Assembly: GCA_017935325.1 (NCBI GenBank)
Contig: JAGBHV010000079.1
Coordinates: forward strand, 1-32,797
DNA: 32,797 nucleotides
DNA from: Clostridia bacterium
GTDB taxonomy: Bacteria; Bacillota; Clostridia; Oscillospirales; Acutalibacteraceae
Direction of reading: 5' to 3'
Part shown: piece after piece, positions 7,415-15,473 of the stretch
Position numbering within the stretch: the stretch's first letter is position 1
Layout of the letters: each line of letters starts with the position of its first letter
Position numbers and translations under genes: made by a program
Notes under the pieces: generated by a model
Database searches by the model: none
Seen by the model: the letters and a program-made list of their open reading frames with translations, nothing else
Told to the model about the DNA's origin: nothing

Positions 7415-8122
7415 TCACCTCGAAGTTCTGATAATCGATTTGATAAGAAGCAAATCTTCCATAGTTGTCATCTTCATATTAAGCTTGTCACCCATTGCCA
7501 TGCCGATTTCAACTCCGCTTGCAAGAACAAGACCGCAGTCATCAGTCATAACAGGACGTTCATTTTCGGGTTTACTGAAGTAATCATCATATGCTTTTCT
7601 TACGATGGAATACTTAAAAGACTGAGGAGTCTGACCGAGATAAAGCTCGTGTCTTGCAGGAATTGAATCAAGATGTTCACCGTCAAGAGAACGTATAACT
7701 GTGTCCTGCGCAGGAATTACTGTATCGCAAGCTCCGAATTGAGTTGCCTTTTCGATATTTTCATTAATAATACGCTGTGAAATAAGCGGACGTGCAGAGT
7801 CGTGGATAATGATAATATCATCGCCTGTTGCATCATCTTTGATTGCATCAAGAGCATTAAGAGATGATTCCTGACGTGTTCTGCCTGCATTGCCTATCCA
7901 ACGCACTTTACGTATATCGTATTCTTTAATCCAGATTGAAAGATCTTCCTGCCATTCCTTTGTGCAGATAACGCAAATTGCATCGATTTTTTCGTTGATT
8001 TCAAAAGCTTCAATCGTATGGATAACTACGGGTTTTCCGTAAATTTCAATAAACTGCTTGGGTCTGTCAACCATACCCATACGGCTCCCTGTGCCGCCTG
8101 CAAGAATTACTGCAATATTCAT
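7415..8122 (-). CDS. tarI: Ribitol-5-phosphate cytidylyltransferase (TarI/IspD family)
   Basis: IspD-like nucleotidyltransferase that makes CDP-ribitol from CTP and ribitol 5-phosphate. Seen: the N-terminal CTP-binding motif LAGGTGSRMG followed by PKQF, an HDSARPL motif, and TDDCGLVLASG near the C-terminus. IspD itself, of the isoprenoid MEP pathway, has the same fold, but the adjacent tarJ and phosphotransferase genes favour TarI. I chose the ATG at 8122 because AAAGGA lies 9 bases upstream; a longer frame begins with a TTG at 8140 inside that site. It is the first gene of the unit and has a strong promoter. Confidence 0.8.
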   Translation of the reverse strand: MNIAVILAGGTGSRMGMVDRPKQFIEIYGKPVVIHTIEAFEINEKIDAICVICTKEWQEDLSIWIKEYDIRKVRWIGNAGRTRQESSLNALDAIKDDATGDDIIIIHDSARPLISQRIINENIEKATQFGACDTVIPAQDTVIRSLDGEHLDSIPARHELYLGQTPQSFKYSIVRKAYDDYFSKPENERPVMTDDCGLVLASGVEIGMAMGDKLNMKMTTMEDLLLIKSIIRTSR

Positions 8123-8169
8123 ATTATCATATCCTTTCAATCATAGTCTTTCAATATTTTGGGATAATA

Positions 8170-8198
8170 ATTATACACTAAATATCGAATTATGTCAA
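8170..8198 (-). promoter_or_regulatory. Strong sigma-A-type promoter for tarI-tarJ-tag-dnaA-maf
   Basis: Minus-strand TTGACA (8193-8198) and TATAAT (8170-8175) match consensus exactly with a 17-base spacer. It sits about 48 bases before the tarI ATG and just past the stop codon of the GH13 gene. Confidence 0.85.
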
Positions 8199-8204
8199 TG
8201 AAAA

Positions 8205-10067
8205 TCATTTGCATCTTTTTAAAACCACAGCGCTCATTTCAGGCACTTTTACGAAATATGAGCATTTCTCTGCACCGAGCAGAATTTCTGCATAATGCCA
8301 TTCTTCGTGCAGATAATATTCAATATCGGTTTCATTTCTGTTTGCGATTACTAAAATCTCCTGTTTTTCATCGCTTCTGACATATGCAATACACGCTCTT
8401 TCGCAGCTGATAAATCTGAAGCTGCCCTCTTTGAAGCATGAATTTCCGTTTCTGATTTCACCTAATTTTCTGTAATGTTCAAGAAGTGATTTTTCCGCAT
8501 TTTCCTCAATGAAACAGCCTCTGTTGAACGGGTCAGCATAACCCTGCATTCCGATTTCGTCGCCATAATAAACAGACGGAATACCGGGCAGAGTGTACTG
8601 AATTACAGACGCAAGCTTCACGAGGGAAATGCCTTTTTTATAATCTGCTTCACTCAGTTTTCTTCCCGACTGCCAATCACGTGATTTATTCACAAGACTT
8701 TCGCCTGCAAGGGCGTTGATTATTCTCATTGTGTCGTGGGAGCCGATGTGATTCATCAACACATCAACAACACATTTCGGATAATTTTCAAGCACGGTCA
8801 TAACCGTTTCGGAAAAGCTTGATGTATCCCCTGTTCTTACAAATCTGATTATGGCTCCTGCAAAGGGATAATTCATCACGCTGTCCAGCTGTTTTCCTAA
8901 AAGGTACCGTCTTCTTACTGAATAGCTGACTTTGTTTGATGCATCCTCCCACACTTCGCCGAGAATCAGCGCATCCTCTTTTTCTGCTTTCACAGCACTT
9001 CTCAATCTGTCTAAAAATACATCAGGCAATTCATCAGCAACATCAAGCCGCCAGCCGTCTGCACCAAGCCTCATCCATTTTCTTAAAACGCCGTTCTCGC
9101 CCGTTATGAATCGGAGAAAATCTTCATTTTCTTCCATCACCTCAGGAAGAATATCGATTCCCCACCAGCTTTCATAATCATCAGGGAATTTTCTGAATTT
9201 ATACCAACTGTAATATGGCGAATTCTGAGAATTGTATGCGCCGACAGAATCATAATTAAGGTACTTATTGAAATAAACGCTGTCATCACCTGTATGGCTG
9301 AAAACACCGTCAAGAATTATGGAAATGCCTTTTTCTTTTGCATCACGGCACAGATTTTCAAAATCCTTTTCGTCACCCAGCAGAGGGTCAATCGAAAGAT
9401 AATCCCCCGTATCATAACGGTGGTTTGAATGTGCCCTGAAAATCGGATTCAGATAAATGCAGCTGACTCCTAGACTTTTCAGATAATCCAGCTTTCCGCG
9501 TATTCCCTCAAGGTCACCGCCGAAAAAATCGTTATTGAGAGTAATCCCCTTTTCATCAGGACGCCAATAAGGCTCGTTTTCGCGGTCGGTTCTTAAAACT
9601 CTGTAATCGGGAATACCCTTTTTCTCTTTTCCCGAAAAGGCAAATCTGTCGGGGAAAATCTGATAAATGATTCCGCCTTTGAATTTATCTGGACACTCAA
9701 ATCCCTTCTGATAAACGGTCATCTGCCAATCACGACCCGACGAATTGATATATCCGCAACCATCCTTCTGAAGAAGAATGACACTCCTGCCATATGGAGT
9801 GTCATATTCAAAATGATAAAAATATAAACCTGCTGTTTCAGGAGTGAATTCAACTCTCCACCATTCTTCGTTATCGCCCTGCATTCTTTCCCATTGCATT
9901 GAAATGAGCTTTTTTGTATGGCTGAATTCTTCTCTGATGGCAAAGAATGCCGCAGAAACCGAAAAATTTCTCGGCATAACAATTCTGAAAACTACTGTTG
10001 AGCCTTCTTCAACTGCTCCGAAATTACTTTTATGATAATCTTTTCTTGAATTATAAGGTATATGCAA
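8205..10067 (-). CDS. Glycoside hydrolase family 13 protein (neopullulanase/cyclomaltodextrinase-like)
   Basis: Alpha-glucan hydrolase of the alpha-amylase superfamily with no signal peptide, so probably cytoplasmic and acting on imported maltodextrins or cyclodextrins. Seen: an N-terminal beta-sandwich-like domain (1-115), then the catalytic barrel with region I LDGVFSHTG (Asp253), region II GWRLDVADE (nucleophile Asp342), region III LGEVWE (acid/base Glu371) and region IV GSHDT (His444, Asp445). The C-terminal beta domain follows. The start is TTG: a stop codon lies three codons upstream in frame, and AGGA sits 9 bases before. Translation is probably coupled to the small membrane protein gene ending just upstream. 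Exact specificity (pullulanase, cyclodextrinase or maltogenic) is not resolvable by eye. Confidence 0.88.
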   Translation of the reverse strand: MHIPYNSRKDYHKSNFGAVEEGSTVVFRIVMPRNFSVSAAFFAIREEFSHTKKLISMQWERMQGDNEEWWRVEFTPETAGLYFYHFEYDTPYGRSVILLQKDGCGYINSSGRDWQMTVYQKGFECPDKFKGGIIYQIFPDRFAFSGKEKKGIPDYRVLRTDRENEPYWRPDEKGITLNNDFFGGDLEGIRGKLDYLKSLGVSCIYLNPIFRAHSNHRYDTGDYLSIDPLLGDEKDFENLCRDAKEKGISIILDGVFSHTGDDSVYFNKYLNYDSVGAYNSQNSPYYSWYKFRKFPDDYESWWGIDILPEVMEENEDFLRFITGENGVLRKWMRLGADGWRLDVADELPDVFLDRLRSAVKAEKEDALILGEVWEDASNKVSYSVRRRYLLGKQLDSVMNYPFAGAIIRFVRTGDTSSFSETVMTVLENYPKCVVDVLMNHIGSHDTMRIINALAGESLVNKSRDWQSGRKLSEADYKKGISLVKLASVIQYTLPGIPSVYYGDEIGMQGYADPFNRGCFIEENAEKSLLEHYRKLGEIRNGNSCFKEGSFRFISCERACIAYVRSDEKQEILVIANRNETDIEYYLHEEWHYAEILLGAEKCSYFVKVPEMSAVVLKRCK

Positions 10068-10073
10068 TCTGAC

Positions 10074-10316
10074 TCATCCTATCGGTTGATGTGAAATTTC
10101 CAAAAGTGTATATGTTAAAAAATACGCAAGTAAAAATAAAAGTACTATACCTAAAACGGCAAGAGCTAATTTTATTTTTCCTTTTGTATCATATATTTCG
10201 CTGTTTTCTTTCTGACGCATCTGTGTGTATGCGTTTCCGGGATAGTCCTTGCGAAAATCGTAAAAACTTTTTCTGTTTTTGCTGAGAGTAGGCATATTAT
10301 CTTTTTTGCCTGCCAT
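10074..10316 (-). CDS. Small single-span membrane protein, unknown
   Basis: An 80-residue protein with a basic, polar N-terminal half and one strong transmembrane segment (about residues 48-74), ending in a short tail. I do not recognise a family. I chose the ATG at 10316 because GGAGGGG lies just upstream; the longer frame has no ribosome binding site. Its stop codon overlaps the ribosome binding site of the GH13 gene, so the two are probably translated from one message. The context does not give a function. Confidence 0.6.
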   Translation of the reverse strand: MAGKKDNMPTLSKNRKSFYDFRKDYPGNAYTQMRQKENSEIYDTKGKIKLALAVLGIVLLFLLAYFLTYTLLEISHQPIG

Positions 10317-10426
10317 AATTATCCCCTCCCCGGAAGATAATAAATTTCCATAAATTTTGCATTGCAGAACAAGCAATGAAAGTATATTATAATATTAAGA
10401 AGTTATTAACAAGTGAGGTAACTGAA
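10317..10426. other. Divergent intergenic region between the small membrane gene and mecA
   Basis: This 110-base region must carry promoters for both directions. On the plus strand a TATAAT lies at 10388-10393, but no -35 with proper spacing is convincing (TTGCAG at 10362-10367 would give 20 bases). On the minus strand I see no clear promoter. Confidence 0.4.
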
Positions 10427-10966
10427 ATGAAAATCAATTCACCGAATAAAGCTAAAATCATTGTGGAACTTTCCCGTGACGATATGCTTGAACTTGATAT
10501 TACATATGAAAGCATGGATTATTCAAACATTGAAACAAGACGTGTCATATGGACTATTCTTGACAAAGCCCGTCATGAACTGGGGCGTGACATTGACCCG
10601 TCAGGAAAGCTCACAATTGAAACAATCCCCCTTGACAAAGGCGGTTGCGTGATATTTTTTACGGTTAACGACGCTTCATCCCGTTTAAAAACCGTTATTT
10701 CACAAGACGAAGAGGTATTTGAATTTGACAACATCGACAATGTCATCGATTTATTATCATTATTAAAGGATAACACACCTATAGGTGATTTATACTCAGA
10801 CGGCAGCGGAAAATTCCGCCTTATTACGCCGCTTGATGAAAGATTGATTACAAAAATCGGATTCAACGAATATTCTCATCCCTGCCGCGAGGGTAAACTC
10901 GCAGCAGAGATAACTAAAGAACATTGGCATCTGAAATCTTCAAACTTCGGCATCGGTAACCATTGA
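10427..10966 (+). CDS. MecA-like ClpC adaptor protein
   Basis: Resembles MecA/YpbH adaptors, which deliver proteins to the ClpC-ClpP protease. The N-terminal part (about 5-75) has the MecA pattern: KIIVELSRDDM, a helical ILDKARHELG stretch and LTIETIPLDKGGCVIFFTV. The middle (about 85-125) is acidic, as in MecA linkers, and the C-terminal domain (110-179) is shorter and divergent. I chose the ATG at 10427 because GAGGT lies 7 bases upstream; the longer ORF starts in AT-rich promoter-like sequence. It is the only plus-strand gene here, divergent from the small membrane gene and convergent with rpe. The target protein is unknown. Confidence 0.7.
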   Translation: MKINSPNKAKIIVELSRDDMLELDITYESMDYSNIETRRVIWTILDKARHELGRDIDPSGKLTIETIPLDKGGCVIFFTVNDASSRLKTVISQDEEVFEFDNIDNVIDLLSLLKDNTPIGDLYSDGSGKFRLITPLDERLITKIGFNEYSHPCREGKLAAEITKEHWHLKSSNFGIGNH

Positions 10967-10982
10967 GAATTGTGACTACGAA

Positions 10983-11639
10983 TTACACAGTGGTTGCGTT
11001 ACTGCGAAGAGTTGAAATTCTTTCTTCATAGTCGCCGCCGAACACGGCACTGCCTGCAACAAAAACGTTAGCTCCCGCTTTTGATGCAATTGACACGGTT
11101 TCTTCATTAATTCCGCCATCGACCTGAATGTCGATGGTTTTATTCATTTCTGCAAGCTTCATTTTAAGACGTGAGATTTTCTCCATCTGATCATGCATGA
11201 AGCTCTGTCCGCCGAAACCCGGTTCAACAGTCATAACAAGCACCATATCAACATCTTCAAGGTAAGGAAAAACTTCTTCTATAGGAGTTTTCGGTTTAAC
11301 ACTCAAACCTACCTTGCAGGAAAGCGACTTGATTTTTTCAATTGTTTCTTTTGTGTTACTGTCACTTTCAATGTGGAAAGTGATTATATCAGCCCCTGCT
11401 TTTACAAAATCTTCCGCGTATTTCAACGGGTCTGAAATCATCAGGTGAACATCAAAAACAATGTTGCTTGTGTTTCTTATAGATTTTATAACGGGAGCGC
11501 CGAATGTAATGTTCGGCACAAAATGACCGTCCATTACATCAAGGTGGAGCATATCTGCCCCTGAAGATGCTATTTCCTCCGCTTCCTCACCGATTCTTGA
11601 AAAATCGCAGGAAAGCATTGAGGGAGAAATTTTAATCAT
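10983..11639 (-). CDS. rpe: Ribulose-phosphate 3-epimerase
   Basis: Interconverts ribulose 5-phosphate and xylulose 5-phosphate in the pentose phosphate pathway. A TIM barrel of normal length (218 residues). Seen: ISPSMLSCDF at the N-terminus, HLDVMDGHFVPN with metal ligands His32 and Asp34, DVHLM, the MTVEPGFGGQSF loop, and VDGGIN plus AGSAVFG phosphate-binding motifs at the C-terminus. It follows the DUF5058-like membrane cluster by 15 bases and is probably in that transcript. It ends 16 bases from the convergent mecA gene, with no clear terminator between. Ribulose 5-phosphate is also the TarJ substrate, but the link is only suggestive. Confidence 0.95.
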   Translation of the reverse strand: MIKISPSMLSCDFSRIGEEAEEIASSGADMLHLDVMDGHFVPNITFGAPVIKSIRNTSNIVFDVHLMISDPLKYAEDFVKAGADIITFHIESDSNTKETIEKIKSLSCKVGLSVKPKTPIEEVFPYLEDVDMVLVMTVEPGFGGQSFMHDQMEKISRLKMKLAEMNKTIDIQVDGGINEETVSIASKAGANVFVAGSAVFGGDYEERISTLRSNATTV

Positions 11640-11654
11640 GCTTAAATCACCCTA

Positions 11655-12341
11655 TCAAAGCCATTTGAGCTTATACATACCGAAGCCTGCTGCAAGTGCT
11701 GCAACGATTGTGATAAACATAAGTGTACCAACACCCATTGCAGGTGAGAAAATAAGTACAATCACACCAACAAGTACTGCAACAATAACAAGTTTCCAAT
11801 ATTTTTCAAAGTAACTTGCTGCAAGAGCACCGAACAATGCGGGAAGAACATAGTCAAATGCAGGTTTGATTGAGGGAGCCTGAAGAACTTCGGGACCTAC
11901 AAACAGTGAGAAAATAACAACACCTGCTGCAATAATGACTGTTGTAACAATAGCAGATACGCCGATGGCGATTGTAGCAATCACTTCGCCTTCTTCAGTA
12001 TTTGCTTTTACCTTTGCACTATTCATTGCATTAAGACCAACGGGAAGCTTAAGGTTTGAAATGTTACCTGTAACGAATGAAAGGTATGTACCGCCTGCAC
12101 CAAGCATGGGAACATAAGCAATAACTTCAGCAATAGCTGTAAGCCAATAAAGTGTCATAAGCTGAGGTAAAACCTGCTTGAGCGCAGCACCGTCAGGAAG
12201 AACGCCCAACTTTGCACAAACAAGAACAGGCACACTCAGAAGCATTAAAATAGCACCGATTGTCCACGTAATACCCCATCTGTGAACTTTATCAAAATAA
12301 TCTTTTTCACGGGGACTCATATACTTTTTATCTTTAGCCAT
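11655..12341 (-). CDS. Multi-spanning membrane protein, unknown, partner of the DUF5058-like protein
   Basis: A 228-residue integral membrane protein with about six predicted spans after a short basic, soluble N-terminus (1-15). A glycine-rich conserved-looking loop, GAGGTYLSFVTGNISNLKLP (about residues 80-100), lies between spans two and three and looks like a re-entrant or substrate-binding element. A short EEGE acidic stretch precedes span three. The ATG has GGAGGTG 7 bases upstream and lies 4 bases after the DUF5058-like gene, which points to a two-subunit complex. I do not recognise a characterised family; a transporter role is an inference from topology. Confidence 0.6.
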   Translation of the reverse strand: MAKDKKYMSPREKDYFDKVHRWGITWTIGAILMLLSVPVLVCAKLGVLPDGAALKQVLPQLMTLYWLTAIAEVIAYVPMLGAGGTYLSFVTGNISNLKLPVGLNAMNSAKVKANTEEGEVIATIAIGVSAIVTTVIIAAGVVIFSLFVGPEVLQAPSIKPAFDYVLPALFGALAASYFEKYWKLVIVAVLVGVIVLIFSPAMGVGTLMFITIVAALAAGFGMYKLKWL

Positions 12342-12345
12342 TTTA

Positions 12346-13245
12346 TTACACCTCCGCTCCTATTTCATACCATGTAAGACCTGAAACTGATTCGGGAAGA
12401 ACATTCATAAACAAAATTGCCATTCCCATTGCCGCAAACATTGCTATAGGCATAATGAAGGGTTCAAGCTTTGACAATTTGAACTTTTTGCAGACAATTG
12501 TAAGTACTGTCATGAAAATCATTGAACAGATAAGAACAAGGATTGAAACAACACCTGCAGAGCCTGTGATATTCTTCACTTTTTCAATAGTACCGTCTGC
12601 ATTTACAATACTGTTGCCGAGTGCATCAAGTCTGTTTGTTGTTGCAACTGTTCTGCCGTTGATTTCACGTGCAACGAAAGCAGAAACAATACCGATAAAT
12701 GCTGATGCTGAAATAACATCACCAAGGTTTGTTTTCTTTTTTGATGAATCTCCGTCATTTTCAGCTTTATCTTTCTCGCTTTCTTTGTTCATTGCAAAGC
12801 CCACTTTTTTCTGGAGAAATTTGCAAAGGAAGGGAATCAAAATCAAGGGAGCAATACTGCCCACTGTCATTGCAACTGTAATTGTCGCAAACTGCTGCGG
12901 GTCTTCAACTGCTTTGTTAAGGGCAATACCCCAATAGTCAAGAGTTGTCTGTGCTGCTGTTGTTTCATATGCTAAGTTACCGATAACGGAAAGTCTTATC
13001 CAGGGAAGAACAATGCCCAATGCGTTTGCAAGCACAAAAACTGTTGCAAGAATTGAAATTGCAGGTGCAACTGTGAAAAGTGCACTTGAAGAAACTGTGC
13101 TCTTAAGGGTGCTTTCTGAAATACCCAATTCTTTCGCACGTTTCCAGGACTTAACAATAAAGAATACTGACTGTGCAATTACGAATACAATAACTGCCGC
13201 GGCAATCAGAAACATGATTTTATCCGCTTTAAAATCTCCTGTCAT
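12346..13245 (-). CDS. DUF5058-like membrane protein, possible transporter subunit
   Basis: A 299-residue membrane protein. Its N-terminal part (AQSVFFIVKSWKRAKELGIS, then LFTVAPAIS and LPWIRLSVIGNLAYE) matches my memory of the DUF5058 family of Firmicutes. Spans: about 10-30, 50-75, 110-135, then a hydrophilic, charged loop (about 145-175, rich in K, E and D), then further spans to the C-terminus. The charged loop makes it longer than the roughly 230-240 residues I recall for the family. GAGGTGG lies upstream of the ATG. It is cotranscribed with the 228-residue membrane protein. Function is unknown; family naming is from memory. Confidence 0.55.
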   Translation of the reverse strand: MTGDFKADKIMFLIAAAVIVFVIAQSVFFIVKSWKRAKELGISESTLKSTVSSSALFTVAPAISILATVFVLANALGIVLPWIRLSVIGNLAYETTAAQTTLDYWGIALNKAVEDPQQFATITVAMTVGSIAPLILIPFLCKFLQKKVGFAMNKESEKDKAENDGDSSKKKTNLGDVISASAFIGIVSAFVAREINGRTVATTNRLDALGNSIVNADGTIEKVKNITGSAGVVSILVLICSMIFMTVLTIVCKKFKLSKLEPFIMPIAMFAAMGMAILFMNVLPESVSGLTWYEIGAEV

Positions 13246-13278
13246 TTTACCACCTCATATTTTCTCAGATATTGCCTT

Positions 13279-13794
13279 TTATAATAACAGCATTGCTGCT
13301 GCAAGAGCTGCATTTGTTAAAAATGTAATACCCATATTTTCTGCATAAGCGCCCACATACATTATTGCTGCTCCGGGAGCAAAAATAATTTTTGCGGATT
13401 TACCCATTTCTTTATATTTTTCCCACATCATAAGAGCATCCTCGATTGAAGGGAAAAGGTTTGTAAACATAGCTACTGCCATATAAAGGCAGATAAGGCT
13501 TACAATTTTCAAGGTTGAGCTTGTAACATCAAGGAAACAGATATTCAGAAATGCAGGAACAGCAAAAATAAGACCTGTAATGAACACCATAAATCCCGAA
13601 ACAAAGCAGAACCAGAAACTTTTGTTACCTGAAACAGGCTCATGTTCAACATGGCCTGCCATCTCGTTGAACTGTAAATATTTTTTATTCTCAACAGGAA
13701 CACCGAAAAACTTACAAAGTAACTGCTCCCAGAAGCCTTTAAGCAATGAACCCGGAAATGTGAGAATTTTAATTATTGCGTTAATGTATCTCAT
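13279..13794 (-). CDS. Membrane protein, unknown
   Basis: A 171-residue protein with a hydrophobic/basic N-terminus, a polar stretch with NEMAGHVEHEP (about 43-52), two strong membrane spans (about 58-110), a polar segment FPSIEDALMMWEKYKEMG (115-132) and a C-terminal hydrophobic region (135-171). I recognise no family, and there is no HExxH or other protease motif. Its ATG overlaps the stop codon of the zinc-ribbon/TPR gene (ATGA), so the two are translationally coupled. This suggests it works with that protein and the downstream DUF5058-like pair. Confidence 0.6.
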   Translation of the reverse strand: MRYINAIIKILTFPGSLLKGFWEQLLCKFFGVPVENKKYLQFNEMAGHVEHEPVSGNKSFWFCFVSGFMVFITGLIFAVPAFLNICFLDVTSSTLKIVSLICLYMAVAMFTNLFPSIEDALMMWEKYKEMGKSAKIIFAPGAAIMYVGAYAENMGITFLTNAALAAAMLLL

Positions 13795-15362
13795 TTCAGA
13801 TAAGCCTCCCCTTTGACTAATACGTCTTCAAGCGTTTTCTTGCCTTCCATTGCCGCTTTTACATCTTCGTTAACTGAAATGCCGTTACTTTCAAAGATGC
13901 CCATAACTATATCGTAGCCGTTATCTTTGCTGTCGTAAACTTTTTCGCCGTCTTTTTCGGAAGGTTTAGTTCCTTTTACGTGATATTCGTAATGAAGCAG
14001 AGCGTAAATGTTTGCGCTGTGAATGTCAAGGTTTAAGCCGAAGGATTCTTCAATTGCGTTGAGTGCTTCTTCCTTATCTCCCATAAGAGCATGGCAGACT
14101 GCCTTTTCTGTAAGCAATGTGTAAGGCATTGAAAGCGGTTCTGTTGAATAGTAAATTCCGTTTACCGTAGTTTCAGCCTTTTTATAAATTTCAAGAGCTT
14201 TTTCAGGGTTGTTTTTCTTAATCTGTATCTTCATAAGATACTGGTAGAATTCAACGCTTTCAGGTGAAGCTTTGATGATATCGTTACAGATTTTTTCAAC
14301 CTCATCAAACTTACCTTCATCAAGGTAGAGCATGCAAAGCTGTGAAGCCCAGATTGCCTCATAATCCTTACCGCCCTCTTTTAATTCAAGAAGATACTTA
14401 ATCTGTTCAGCTTCCGAATTTTCAACATACTGGCAGAGATATACCTGCATATATGCTACTGCGTATTTATTATATTTCTTATCAGCTTTAAACTTGTCAA
14501 TTTCTGCAAGTTCTTTCCTGATATCAGAAATATCCTTTTTCTCCGTTGCATAATTCAGTTCCATAAACAAATTCTGATATTTGGTCTGGATTGCTGTGCA
14601 TGTGTCAGCCATACCTGACAAAACATCGCTGTATTTTTTCATATCAGCATATCTCGGCATTTCCAATGCGCCTGCTTCTTTGAGCACAGATACATAATCC
14701 TGAGCTGATACAAGAGAACCGATGTTATAATAAGCTTTAATGATTCTTGCATAGGTTCTGTTACCTGCATCGAAATCAGCTTCCGTACCGGTAGTTTCTG
14801 AATTAAGCGATTCAACAGAGGAAACAGCTTCCTGATAACAGGCAAGAGCTGAATAGTAGTTACCCTCTCTCATGTATTTATCGCCTTTTATTACAGGGAT
14901 TGCAACACCGGCGGCGTAAGCGCCCCATACTACAGCAACAAATGCCATAGCAATTATAAACAGTAAATTCAGAACACCCCACGCATTCATGCGGGTTTTC
15001 TTCATTTTCTCACGGCAGGACTTGCAGTAAGGATAGTCTTCATCAAGCTCTGTATATCTTTTTCTTTTACCGCAATTGATGCAGAGTTCATCTTCTATTG
15101 CATCGCTGATGTCTTCTTCATCTTCTTCATCTGTTTCCGCGTTTTCTTCCTTTTTGACTGTTTCTTCAGCGACAATATCCTCGTCGGTATTTCCTACCTG
15201 TGCCAGACCGTCCCAATCAGTTACTACCTGATTTTCGCTGTCACTTTTTGATTTCTTTAAATTTTCAAGGATTTCGCTTACTTCATCCTTTTCCTGCTCT
15301 GTAAGAGTATCGTTTTTTTCAACATCACCCTCGAGCAGTTCTTTTTCTTTATTTTCGTCCAA
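13791..15362 (-). CDS. Zinc-ribbon, single-span, TPR-like membrane protein
   Basis: A 523-residue protein in three parts. The N-terminal about 90 residues are very acidic and probably disordered. A zinc ribbon follows with two CxxC pairs (C94/C97 and C113/C116). A transmembrane span (about 128-155) leads to a roughly 360-residue helical region with TPR-like repeats (for example YYSALACYQEAV, then NPEKALEIYKKA and KEEALNAIEESF). The zinc ribbon would be cytoplasmic and the repeats outside, or the reverse; I cannot tell which. I prefer a TTG start at 15362, which has GGGAGGA 6 bases upstream; the ATG at 15377 lies within that site and has none. First gene of its unit. Molecular role is unknown. 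Confidence 0.7.
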   Translation of the reverse strand: MDENKEKELLEGDVEKNDTLTEQEKDEVSEILENLKKSKSDSENQVVTDWDGLAQVGNTDEDIVAEETVKKEENAETDEEDEEDISDAIEDELCINCGKRKRYTELDEDYPYCKSCREKMKKTRMNAWGVLNLLFIIAMAFVAVVWGAYAAGVAIPVIKGDKYMREGNYYSALACYQEAVSSVESLNSETTGTEADFDAGNRTYARIIKAYYNIGSLVSAQDYVSVLKEAGALEMPRYADMKKYSDVLSGMADTCTAIQTKYQNLFMELNYATEKKDISDIRKELAEIDKFKADKKYNKYAVAYMQVYLCQYVENSEAEQIKYLLELKEGGKDYEAIWASQLCMLYLDEGKFDEVEKICNDIIKASPESVEFYQYLMKIQIKKNNPEKALEIYKKAETTVNGIYYSTEPLSMPYTLLTEKAVCHALMGDKEEALNAIEESFGLNLDIHSANIYALLHYEYHVKGTKPSEKDGEKVYDSKDNGYDIVMGIFESNGISVNEDVKAAMEGKKTLEDVLVKGEAYLK

Positions 15363-15395
15363 AAGTATTCCTCCCATCTTTTGTACATAAATTTA

Positions 15396-15424
15396 ATTAT
15401 ACATCATTTCGCTGTTTTAATCAA
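15396..15424 (-). promoter_or_regulatory. Sigma-A-type promoter for the TPR/DUF5058/rpe unit
   Basis: Minus-strand TTGATT (15419-15424) and TATAAT (15396-15401) with a 17-base spacer. TGTACA palindromes occur on both sides (15382-15387 and 15433-15438), about 50 bases apart, a possible but unproven operator pair. Confidence 0.7.
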
Positions 15425-15473
15425 CAGAAAAATGTACATTCTCTTTGTTATGTTATAAATATTCTGTGAATTC

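Noticed and set aside
12455..12937. Plus-strand open frame of 160 codons
   Set aside because: Antisense shadow of the DUF5058-like gene; hydrophobic composition reflects the complementary membrane protein codons.
15382..15438. Pair of TGTACA palindromes around the TPR-gene promoter as an operator
   Set aside because: A 6-bp palindrome pair is too short to stand as evidence, and no regulator gene is nearby; mentioned only with the promoter.
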